From Sphagnum magellanicum (lineage: Eukaryota > Streptophyta > Sphagnopsida > Sphagnales > Sphagnaceae), in assembly GCA_021904315.1 (NCBI GenBank), contig CM038912.1, forward strand, positions 1 to 64,000: a stretch of 64,000 bases of DNA, given 5' to 3'. A program made the translations under genes and the position numbers. This document shows positions 44,618 through 54,599 of this stretch, piece by piece (within the stretch, counting starts at the first letter, position 1; every line of letters begins with the position of its first letter). The notes under the pieces are model-generated. The model made no database searches. It was not told the origin of the DNA and saw nothing but the letters and a program-made list of their open reading frames with translations.

Positions 44618-46225
44618 ATGACAACCATCCTGGAGGTGCAAGACGGGATACTGAAAGTGCAGGGGGAGTTGGAAGAGCTTAGGAAGCGCTTGCAAGAGGA
44701 GATGCCTGAGGCTGAGAGGGCACACTTGTGGAAGAAGGAAGAACAGCTGATAGAACTTTTGATGAAGAGGGAAGATCAAAAGTTCCTGCTCCTGCAATCT
44801 GGACAAAATAGCAGTGCCTTGCTGCAGGATCACTCTGGAGAATGGATCAAGCATATGCTGATGCCAGGGCTAACCACACTCCCACAACATGACTATGACC
44901 TTGCAAATGCATTGTTTCCTGAGAAGCATGGAAAGCTTCCTGTAGTTAGGAGGATGTATCATGAGAGGTTGATGCAGAAGCCTGATGTCACAGAGAGCTT
45001 TCTGATCGAAGCAGATGATTCGGCTGTACCTACTGGGTTGACATTCGCTCTGAGAGTCTCTATCGGCCCTGTAGTGTCAGAGATGGATGTATCAGTTCTC
45101 GTGGGACTCTTCCTGCGGCATATCTTTGAACTGTGCAGGTCCTATAGCCCGTCTAAATTCACCTACCAGTTCTTTTGCAATTGTAATGAAACGACAGCTG
45201 GTAGTCGTTCCAGCTCTACGAAAAAAAGGTCAAGACCTGATACCCTTCTTACCGCATCTGGATGCACCTTCCTTATTGGTGAAGACAAGCTTTCCAGCCT
45301 TTCTGATGCTGAAGCTGATCTTACAGCAAAGGTGAGACCACTTTCCACCATGTTTTACAGAGAGTTACAATTCATTCTGGGGTACATAGCAGCAGGCTCA
45401 GCATTCCAGTGGCTTTCCATTGGCAAGAGTGGCGTGGTGAGAAGAGTTGGTCCAACGCTTGACCTGTCAATTGATGTTGATCGCTGCCAGTATCTGCTAA
45501 GCATTGGCTACGCATATCAGTTAATTAAGAAAATGATAGACTCAGTCCCGCAGGTACCAGGCCGCCATGCTATGTTCACTGTGGATATTGTAGGAGACAG
45601 GACACTATGTTTCTTCCCTGATAGAGTTAGGAAGTCCATCAAGAACTTTGACAGTTTTTGTAGGGAAATGATGACTGGATTGGATGTGATACTGCGGGCT
45701 TACAAAGCTGGAGAAAGATGTCCCTCCCTTCCACAATTAATGGGCAACAAATCAGACGACTACATAAGTCGCACAGGAACCTACACAGTCCAGATAAGTC
45801 CTCTTGGACACGCACCCATTTTGAGGTCTGAGCAAAGTATCAGGACGATGGCAAAGAATGTGTGTGAAGCACTGTCTGTCCTCCATGAGGCAGGCCTCGT
45901 TCACAGGGATGTCCGACTCCCTAATGTTGTGCAGGTATCACAGGAGCAGTTCATGCTAATTGACCTGGAAACAGTAGCAGCTTATCCTTTCCGATTGCCA
46001 GAAGGAGTTCAGTATTTCAGAGAGTGGAGCATTGAGATGTTGGAGGGCAACTCGTACACGCCCATGTCAGATATGTATCAGCTTGGCAGACTTCTGGAAA
46101 AGGATGTGCATTGGATGACTGAGATTTCAGAATCTGCTCTACAGTTTATCAGGAAGCTTAGATCTAAGGAATGCACTGCAGCGATGGCATTGAGTGATCC
46201 TTGGCTGTCAGATCCTGTTCTGTAG
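44618..46225 (+). CDS. Crinkler-type PD-(D/E)XK nuclease plus kinase-fold protein
   Basis: 535 codons with no interruption. I start at the ATG at 44618 because a splice acceptor (TGGCAG) lies just before it. Order: a coiled coil (about residues 5-60); a conserved block (LPQHDYDLANALFPEKHGK); a nuclease-like core with RPD at 206-208 and IGEDK (E222, K224), the D...ExK signature; then LQFILGYIAAGSAFQWLSIG, closely like the LPFIFGYAAAGS..QF block of Crinkler (CRN) proteins; then a kinase C-lobe with HRDVRLPN (H429-D431) and LIDLE (D449) in place of DFG. No glycine loop or clear beta-3 Lys is seen. This is the REase-plus-kinase arrangement known from CRN effectors of oomycetes and fungi. No CRN translocation header is present. 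A cellular role in defence or genome conflict is inference. A GTGAG directly follows the stop, so a 3' intron is possible. Confidence 0.8.
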   Translation: MTTILEVQDGILKVQGELEELRKRLQEEMPEAERAHLWKKEEQLIELLMKREDQKFLLLQSGQNSSALLQDHSGEWIKHMLMPGLTTLPQHDYDLANALFPEKHGKLPVVRRMYHERLMQKPDVTESFLIEADDSAVPTGLTFALRVSIGPVVSEMDVSVLVGLFLRHIFELCRSYSPSKFTYQFFCNCNETTAGSRSSSTKKRSRPDTLLTASGCTFLIGEDKLSSLSDAEADLTAKVRPLSTMFYRELQFILGYIAAGSAFQWLSIGKSGVVRRVGPTLDLSIDVDRCQYLLSIGYAYQLIKKMIDSVPQVPGRHAMFTVDIVGDRTLCFFPDRVRKSIKNFDSFCREMMTGLDVILRAYKAGERCPSLPQLMGNKSDDYISRTGTYTVQISPLGHAPILRSEQSIRTMAKNVCEALSVLHEAGLVHRDVRLPNVVQVSQEQFMLIDLETVAAYPFRLPEGVQYFREWSIEMLEGNSYTPMSDMYQLGRLLEKDVHWMTEISESALQFIRKLRSKECTAAMALSDPWLSDPVL

Positions 46226-46384
46226 GTGAGATACCTTATGTCCTGGAACTGGTTGGCTACCTGTGTTTCATGTTTCTTAGGATATGGTGGGTTTAGGGTT
46301 TTGTTGTAACAACTTTGTGTTTGTTTGTAAAAAGTTTTATGTTTCTTCTGTATTCTCTGAGCTTAATTCTCCTGTTGGTGCTTA

Positions 46385-47690
46385 ATGTCATCTCCAATCT
46401 TGCCCAATCTGATATTCTGAAATTTCATCTCTCTTTTAATAGGGCTCATAATTTTAAAGGTGTAAAGTGTGGCCCTCGTCTCCCTTTTCTTTGTGCAGTT
46501 TGGAAGTTCCATAAAAATCCAATCAAACCTAGATTTATCTGTGCAGCCAGCTCTAGTTCTGTAACTGATGTTTCTAAGTGGCTGTGTTCTTTCTTCAAAG
46601 CTATGTTTCCTATGGTCAATGACCTTTGGGTGTCTAAGCTCAAACAAGCAGATGTTCCTTGTGATAGTAGTTGGATTCTCAATGACTCTACAGGAGTGGT
46701 GGAGGTAATAAATAATCTTAATCGTTGGAGATCTCAAATTGATAAAGCTTCCCCACTTCTGTTGCAGTCTTTTGATTTCTCAACTCTATACACTAAAATT
46801 GACTTAGTGGATCTTAAAGCTCGTATGAGAGTTCTGATAAATAAAGTGTTTAATCGGATGGTGAAACTTCATTGTTTTAAGTTTTTGATGGTTCAAAAAA
46901 CAGCTTTGAACTTTAGGTTTTTGTGGCTGAAAAATAAAGCAGAGGTCAATTTGTTTGAAAATCTCCATAGCTTCAAAGTTGCAGAGGCTTCAGATTTGAT
47001 CTCTTGGTTGGATTTCTTATTAGACAATTTGTTTCTTTGTTTTGGTCAGGGTGTTTATAGACAGTGCATTGGTAACCCTATGGGTACAAATTGTGCAGTC
47101 TATTTGGCAAATTTCTATCTCTTCACTTATGAGTTTGATTTCATTAAGCGTCTCTTGAAGAGTAACACATGTCCTGTTGTGCTTCATAGTTTGTCCTTGG
47201 TTCGTAGGTTTGTGGATGATCTTTTTGTTCCTGATTTTCCAGATTTTGAGAACTTCATGTACCTTAACCAAGACTCTTTTGGCAGCGGCATATACCCAAA
47301 AACCTCTTGCAAGTTGAATTGTACATCTAAAGGCTTCTCTTGTAATTTCTTGGATATAACTGTGAGCCAAAGTCCTTAAGGTTTATCCTGTGACATTTTT
47401 GACAAACGCTCTCAACCAGAGTATGCAGGTATTGATATGATTAGAATGCCGCATGTTCATTCCAATATATCAATGACTGCGAAGCTGGGGGTTATCAATA
47501 GTCAATTTTACAGGTTCTTGAGACTTTGTAGTCGTAAGAAGTTTTTTGTCTTCCAGATGGTCAATCTTATTACCTTTCTGAAGGCAAAAGGCTACCCTTT
47601 TAAAGTTCTTCTAAGAGAACTAGAGGGTTGGTTCTTAATGAAAAATTCCTGTTTGGAATTTCGGCTTTTGGCATTTTCAGAATGATTTTG
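46385..47690 (+). mobile_element. Penelope-like element RT copy, 5' truncated
   Basis: The plus strand encodes a PLE reverse transcriptase: fingers PFLCAVWKFHKNPIKPRF, block A FDFSTLYTKI, block B GVYRQCIGNPMGTNCAVYLA, block C RRFVDDLFV (VDD about 47212-47220), then PHVHSNISMTAKLG and a C-terminal LKAKGYPFKVLLREL. One TAA (47377-47379) breaks the frame where the minus-strand sister copy has CAA (Gln); reading resumes after it to 47683. No GIY-YIG region is found upstream; the copy starts inside the 3' flank of the Crinkler-type gene. It retains RT segments that the 13.8-16.2 kb copy has lost. Confidence 0.85.
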
Positions 47691-48161
47691 CTTTGGGACA
47701 GGTAAGTGGGGAGCTTCATGTAAGCCCACTTGTTCTTTGTCTTCCCCTGTTCTTTCCCTTTCTGTCTTTCTTTGTTTCTTTGTCTGGTCTTCGTTGTGGG
47801 GTCTGTTGCTAGCCAGTAGTATGGCTGAATCTTCCCGTTGCTTCCGGAATTGCAGCAGAAACTCAGTTCGCAGGTTGGTGCTTGTCACTGTCCTTTACCC
47901 ACTGTAGGGAGCTGATGAAGTCAGTGGGGAAGATGTGATAGCTATGTCACTATCATTGATGATATATGCTACTGTTGATGGTCCCTGAACAGGTGTGAGA
48001 CTGGCACTTTCGTTCATACCGCTGTGTGTTTTTCGTGTTTTGTTTTGTTTTGTGTCTCCCCTTGTCTGGTTCTTTCTGTGGCTTCCTGAAGAAGTGTTAA
48101 CCTTGCTGTTTTCTTCTTTATTGTGAGAATGGAGATTTCTCTATTCTTATGAAAGATATTC

Positions 48162-48293
48162 TTAGGATATGGTGATTGGATTTGTGATGCCATTGCTAAT
48201 TGGGCAGGGACACTTGAAGGAGAGGAATTAGGATATGGTGATTGGATTTGTGATGCCATTGCTAATTGGGTAGGGACTGTTGAAGGAGAGGAA
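48162..48293 (+). repeat. 66-bp tandem duplication
   Basis: Two copies of a 66-bp unit (48162-48227, 48228-48293), starting TTAGGATATGGTGATTGG, differ at about four sites. A (CT)n run follows at 48396-48415. Confidence 0.85.
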
Positions 48294-48896
48294 GTGCAAA
48301 GACCAACCTGATGTTTGGAGCATTTAAAATCATTTCTTAGGTGGCAGTAAGGAGAGATAGGAACAGGGGATGTGAACAACTGTAGCTTTGGAGCATCTCT
48401 CTCTCTCTCTCTCTCCCCCCCACCTAAGAGGAAGGATGATCAACTAATTGTTTGATTTGTCATGACTTGCAAAATGTGCATATATTATCCTTGTTCAAGT
48501 TCAGCTTTGAGCTGTTGTGGGGGAATCAGCTTAAGGGCATTTCTTTAAACCTGGTCCTAATCTTCTTGAAACAGCTGAAAACTAGTGCAGGACAAGTATG
48601 GGAGTTTCTTTGTTTTCATGGTCAATGCTGCCTTGAATAATTTGAACTGGCTGTCTTGGATGCATGGTTTAAGTTAGCTCTTTCATGACAGAGAAAAGTC
48701 TGTTGTGTTGATGGGGGCATCTGAAGTTCTGCTGAACAACTCAAAACCAGCTCTTCACTATTCGCCAAAGAAATTGTGCTTCTGTCATTCTCATATCACA
48801 GAACAAGGACTTTTAGCTGGTTTGTGGGCAACACTTGCAGTTGTTCTGTAGTATATAACTCCTACCCTATCAAGGAAGAACTGTAGCGGACCTGGT

Positions 48897-49813
48897 GTGG
48901 CAGAGATAGTTGTCAAGGCATTTGGCAAGGCGTTCGTTCAATCTTCAAGTATGTTGCCCTATCAAGAACTCCAGCTGGGACAGTGGAAACTTCTGCTCAT
49001 GAAATGTGGACACCACAACAGCTTGGTACAACAAGTTGGTGAAGGAAATCCTTGCTTGGTTGATTTTTCTTGGTCTGTTATGTTCCTTGGATTGTGTAAA
49101 GTTAAAAAAAACTCCCATATCTCATCCTCCTTTAGGTCATTTTTGCAGTGTTTTTGTATGGTATTTTATCCCATCTCCTCAATTCTTGACCAATTTTTTT
49201 GTTTTATTTGTATTCAATTTCTAGCAGATTATAAAGATTTCTCTCAAGACTTGATGGAGTACATGCTGCCCCCACAACTGCCTGAACTTCCACAAAGTCA
49301 GCATGACCTAACAAAGGTACTCTTTCCTGAGCAGTGTGGAAAGATACCTCTGACGGGAAAGCCTACACTGCCATTTGAAGGGAATGGTGCCATGATACAG
49401 AGGTTTTTAATTCAGGCAGATGATTCAGAACTCCCTCTGATGTTGTCGGCAGCCATGAAGGACCTCAGACACAGCTTCATCCAGTATCCAAGGTGAACAT
49501 ATCATTCCACATTGCATCCATCTTTACAGGTCTCTTTTGCTCATTTCACTACTATAGCTGACATTCCTTTCTGCATGAGCTGTTGTTCAATTGTAGTGAA
49601 AGGAAGATCGGCAGCAATGTCTCCCACACTATGAATAAAGGGGCGAGGTGTGATACACTGCTTATTGCATCTGGATGCACCCTCCTCATAGGTGAAGATA
49701 ATTGTTCTAGCTTGCAGGCTACTGAAAGTATCTTGGAAGCAGGTTACCCCTCTTTCTTTAATGTTGCTTCATTGAATGTACAATATAAACTGAAAATGTT
49801 CCAAACTCCCTAG
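48897..49813 (+). pseudogene. Decayed paralogue of the Crinkler-type gene
   Basis: From an acceptor-like TTTCTAGCAG at about 49226 the frame reads LMEYMLPPQLPELPQSQHDL, VLFPEQCGKIPL and FLIQADDSELP, paralogous to the gene at 44618. Past a stop and a frame change it resumes LLFNCSERK, then CDTLLIASGCTLLIGEDN. The nuclease motif has changed: RPD is RCD, and the ExK Lys is Asn (GEDN). The copy ends at about 49813; the AAGS block and the kinase half are missing. The frame upstream (48897-49225) has no clear match and may include an intron. Confidence 0.75.
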
Positions 49814-49828
49814 CACTGACCTTTTTAT

Positions 49829-49850
49829 GGGTTTAGGGTTTAGAGTTTAG
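49829..49850. repeat. Short interstitial telomere motif
   Basis: GGGTTTAGGGTTTAGAGTTT: about two and a half TTTAGGG units immediately after the end of the decayed Crinkler-type copy. Confidence 0.7.
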
Positions 49851-49859
49851 ACAAACCTA

Positions 49860-52620
49860 ACTACACTCATAATTTTTTGTAATGATGTTAACTCTAGATC
49901 CTCTATTCAAAAATACGTTTTTAATAATGCTCCATCCAACCTAAACTTGTATAATCACCATTTGATGATTGATGGCCATTGCAGCCACTGTAAGTTCGAT
50001 TAACACCGATTCAATTATTCTTTGTTGGAAAGTTTCAACTAGACACAAGATGTATTGTTTGATCTCAGGTATAACTCACAACAATTGTCTAACATTAATG
50101 ACATACTTGGTATTAAATATTTGTTATACGTGTTCATATCCTTAACAATCCATTCCAAGGTTAGCTTTGTACTTTCAGCTTTTCTGGATAATAATTTTGT
50201 TGGAGCAAGTTGTGAAGGGTACCTTAGCAGGTTTATTTGTTATGATCAATTCATTATTATTGATTGTTGTCAATAACCCAGCTCGAATTGATTGTAAGAA
50301 CCCATTTGGAATAATAGATTTGTCAAACACTTTAAGTTTATTCTATATTTGTCTAACTACCTCCATATATGAATTTCACATTCGGTCTTTCCTTTGCCAA
50401 TTAGTAACTCCTTTAGTTTTGTCACGGGTGCAAAAAATTACAAAAGCAATGGATGGAAAAACAAGTCAAAGTTTAACCCAAAAAAAAACAAGATAAGATA
50501 TGCAACTCAAAGACATGAACACAAAGGACACGAACAAGAACATAAGACGTGCTAAACAAATGTGAAATCATATTTTCATAATGTTAAAGCTTTAAATTGT
50601 GATCAAAACAAAATAAGATAAAATTATGAGGCAAGATTGTATTTCAGACTAGTGTTGAACAAACTAAAAGTAATGAGAGGTTTTATTTCTATTTATACCC
50701 ATGGGGGGATTTAGCTCAAAGAAGTTTCTATGAAAGTTTTTCATGTGTGCATTGATTAAGGAAACTTTTTGAAAACATTTTAAATTATGAATTAATTAAA
50801 AATTAATTGGGATTTAATTGGAAATTTTATGAGTTAATTAATATTTAATTAAGACTTTAATTATGAGTTGACTAAAAATGAACTATAATTAACTGAGAGT
50901 TGATTAGGAATTATCTAAAAATTTATTTATAATGAACTTATAATTAATAAATAGTGAACTATGCTAATGCAAGCATGATGTAAACGACATAATGTGTATG
51001 GATGTTGGCATCCATGACAGGTTTTCATTGGTTTCAATCTTTCAAAATTTGTATCTTAAAGTTTAGCTTTGGATAACATGTACCACATTGAAAAGTTGTT
51101 GATATTGTTGAAGTGGTCATAACCAATTTATTTTTAAACATGTTTTGCATCTCAACTTTCCTAAGGCAATCTTTAGACTATGTCTTAAACATGAACAAAT
51201 AATACAAGAATATTTAATAAATGTCTTATTGGTTTAACATGTTGTATTATGACTCCTATTACAAGTTTTATAGATTTAGCTATGGTTGTTGACATGACAA
51301 GTGTTTTTATTCTTTGATAGGTTTTTATTATATGACATGTTTTTTCGCAATGAATAGTTGGTTTGATTGCTACAAGTACCATTGCATTAATAATTGCATT
51401 GGCTTGAGATGTGGTTATTGAAACATTGTATTTTAAACTCAAGGGTCCACTCTCTTAACAAACCACACTGGAGTTTTTGCATTTTATTAAGGTATTTTTT
51501 TAATACCAATTACAATAACTTTAGGTATTTTTATAATCCTACTTTAAACACATTAGTCTTTTTAACTTGTAAATAATTGACTAACTTTAACAATTGTTCA
51601 TAATAAACCTTCATTCGTTCAGTAATTTGTTGCTTTCTATTTCAAAATTACATGTAAACCTCCTCGTCATTATTCACCATTTGGAAAATTGTTTACTAGA
51701 AAGTTTATTCTAGTTCTTCAAAGGTGCAATTTAGATGATGGAACAAAATTTTCACCTTATGGCACTCTAAAATACTATCTTTCAATGTAAAACCAAACAA
51801 GTTAATATTGTTCACTTTGTTCGTTTTTGTGTTTATCTTGATGGCTTTTTTGAACATTTTGATATGAACATTTCAGTCAAAATCTTTCACATAGGTTTGA
51901 TATTGCAATCTCTTTTAAGGTAACTTAATTGGTTGCTTAGGGATAGGTTGTGCAACATAGGATGATATCAAGGTGGTATAAACATTTGTTTGGTGTTGGC
52001 CATCTATGTGGATCACCAAAAAATTACCGATTTTAAAAAATAAAAATCACGATAGCATCTAAACAAAAACTATGTGAATAAAAATGGAAACAACATTACA
52101 TTGCCAAACATATACCCACAAAGAAACGTGAACCCCCCAACAGTTAGAGTTCGATGCATAGGATTAACAAAATACTATGGGAAAGCCTCAAAAGCACGCT
52201 ATTGCCATCCGCGAAGAATGTAAATAGGAACATCACGATATGGTTCTAGGGACCGTTGTCGTTTGGTCTCGGATTTTGAAACGAACCTTCGATTCCAGAA
52301 GTTTCATTTTAAAATGTTTATCAGAAACCTTTGGTTTTAAGGTTTAATACTTCCAAATTTTGAAGATGGATCACCAAATTTGGCTTACTATACTTATGGA
52401 CTACAACCATTTGAGCAACACCACAAAAATTGGAAAAAATAAAAAAATGCTAAACATCTAGGTAGGTCATCAACCTAATTATCAAAAAAAATCAATAACA
52501 AACTTGCAAGTTATTTATAACCGGGGTGTTCATACCTTAAGGTGTTTTCCTCACTAACCGGCCAATACTGGAATCTGGAAGTGTTCAAACTGTATTTGGA
52601 GGGTACATTATATTTATGAA
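49860..52620. other. AT-rich intergenic DNA
   Basis: No gene is recognised. Frames such as 50167-50496 and 51185-51442 are of low complexity. Confidence 0.4.
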
Positions 52621-52621
52621 T

Positions 52622-52651
52622 GGGTTTAGGGTTTAACCTAAACCCTAAACC
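52622..52651. repeat. Head-to-head telomere motif
   Basis: About two TTTAGGG units meet about two CCCTAAA units (GGGTTTAGGGTTTAACC, then CTAAACCC), an inverted telomere junction of 30 bases near the 3' end of the methyltransferase-bearing element. Confidence 0.85.
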
Positions 52652-52739
52652 TTCTTATCCCTCTTGTAAAAGTGCAAGGGTATTCTTACACCTACTCCAC
52701 TATAGGTGTAAGATTTCTCACACTTTTTTTCCGGAGCAT

Positions 52740-54590
52740 GTGTGATTTCTGTCCCCTCCTATGCCTTGTGAACTGCATATGTTCAAGATTCATGATAGCC
52801 TTCAACCTTGTGCTTTAAAAATGTCGTGTGAATGTCTTCTACCCAGGACAAATGTCATTCATGTAGGCCCATTGCACGCTCTCTCTCATTGGCATTGGGC
52901 TCCACCAATTGCTGTAAACAAGTATCCCATACAAGCTCGAGACCACCCTCTTTATAGGCATGTGATGTTGGAAAACTAACAAATGTGGGTAACGCCATCC
53001 TAGGCTGTCCCACTCGGTTCACCACTGCCATGGGTGACCTATCAACAACTTACACCACTTGAGAACGTCGCCCAATATCTAAAATACTATCCACTATGAG
53101 GTGAAAAGATCGTGGTACTGTTTCATATGCATGTCTCAACACCTCCTTCAGCAACAAGTTTGTCCACCACAATCGGGGACGATGAGCACACAAGCCAACC
53201 CTCGCTGCATCCAATAAAACCATTGGTCCAATCCAAGACCGGATTTGGTGTACACTCGCCATCACATGAAACCTAGTATCACCCAACAAAGGTACATTTT
53301 CCATAATGTACGTGAGAACACATGCCTGACATGTCTGAAAATGGCGTAACACCTGTAACATCTCCCAAAACATATGAGATCAAGGGTCACGTAATTCTTC
53401 ACCACAACCAGCCCGAATATGACCCTGGCATGGCCGTCCAACAATCACCAAATTAATAGGAGCAATTCTCGCAAGGTCTTGTGCCCCCAATAATGCAATG
53501 TCTAATGGCAAAGCCCACTGATATCCTCAAATAGCCGACCTTGGCAACAACTCAAGGTATCGCCTCATCAATAATGCAAGATGGCGTGATGAAACCTTCT
53601 TCGCGGTCTCATCTCTCTCCACATAAAGGTACTTCCAAACTAAAATACCCGCTTGAAGCACTGCTGCCAAACTAGTGTTGATCCCACCAAATAAATCCAA
53701 CACGCAAATACCCTCGGAAGGATATTCCCATGCAATGGATGTAATATCTAATGAAGACAACCCAACAGGACTAGAAATAGGAGTCTGTTGTGGAACCTCC
53801 TCCTCCTCCACGGGCACAAAAGCCTCACACCAAGCCTATGATACCAAACGATCAGCATCTTGTCGTAACACCCCACTCGAACGCCAAAGTGGAACATCCA
53901 ATGAAGAGGACACTATTGCAACAAAGCTAGAAACCTCCTTTATATCCTTGTAGAGCGGAGTGTTAATGGCTAAAATGTTGCCCTCCAACAAGTCGCCTGG
54001 CCAAGTGACCACTCCACTAAAACCAGCAACTGATGCTAACACCTCTAGGGGAGACCCTCTTGGTCGAACCCCATAAATAAATCTTGTAGGCACCTGGTTC
54101 ATCCGTCCATCTTCAGATTGCCAACCAGGTCGATAAGTCATTGTCTTTGTCCAATAATCCATCTAAAAACCCATCGGATACAACACAACACCTCCAACCA
54201 GTACATCATATAACTCAATTGTTGTAACAACAACAGTCACTCCCAACCTAAAGCTATCAGTCACATGATCCGGTTTCATTTGCACCGACAATCTCTCGCG
54301 TGTCATGAAGTTAGACCTATCATTGGCTCCACCAAGTGATGTCTGAATTTGGAATGGGCACGGTTCAAGCTCTGACCTTCGAATACCCAAACTAATACAT
54401 GCTACCTTCCCCAACATTAAAGGTTGGGCACTAGAATCTAACAAAACCCGATCTGGTCTATACATCTGGCCCATAGGATTCACCAACCGGAAAATACCAC
54501 TCCAATTATCCAACATACATACACCAGGTGTAAACCTCTCACAATCAATGGTTGGTCGAGCTGGTAATGCATCCATTTTAACCACCACTG
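52740..54590 (-). pseudogene. Protease-like segment fused to DNMT3-type cytosine methyltransferase
   Basis: The frame is shifted by -1 relative to gag. It opens with a retropepsin-like LLDSSAQPLMLG (usual DSG changed to DSS), then ELYDVLVGGVVLYPMGF and MDYWTKTMTYRPGWQS. The methyltransferase motifs follow in canonical, non-permuted order: I, VLDLFGGINTSL (53683-53703); IV, VGRPCQGHIRAG with the catalytic Cys (PCQ 53425-53433); VI, YIMENVP (ENV 53293-53301); VIII, AHRPRLWWTN (about 53173-53184); IX-X, ANERERAMG (about 52866-52890). Order and the HRPR..W motif resemble DNMT3 rather than plant DRM, which is permuted. Stops fall at AI*GYQ, DP*SHM, VV*VVD and HE*HLS, but all catalytic motifs survive. 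The natural role in an element could be self-methylation; that is inference. Confidence 0.8.
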
Positions 54591-54599
54591 CCTGCCATG

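Noticed and set aside
45338-45366. Possible intron (GTGAGA...TTTACAG) inside the Crinkler-type gene
   Set aside because: At about 29 nt it is too short for a plant intron, and the frame is open and conserved across it.
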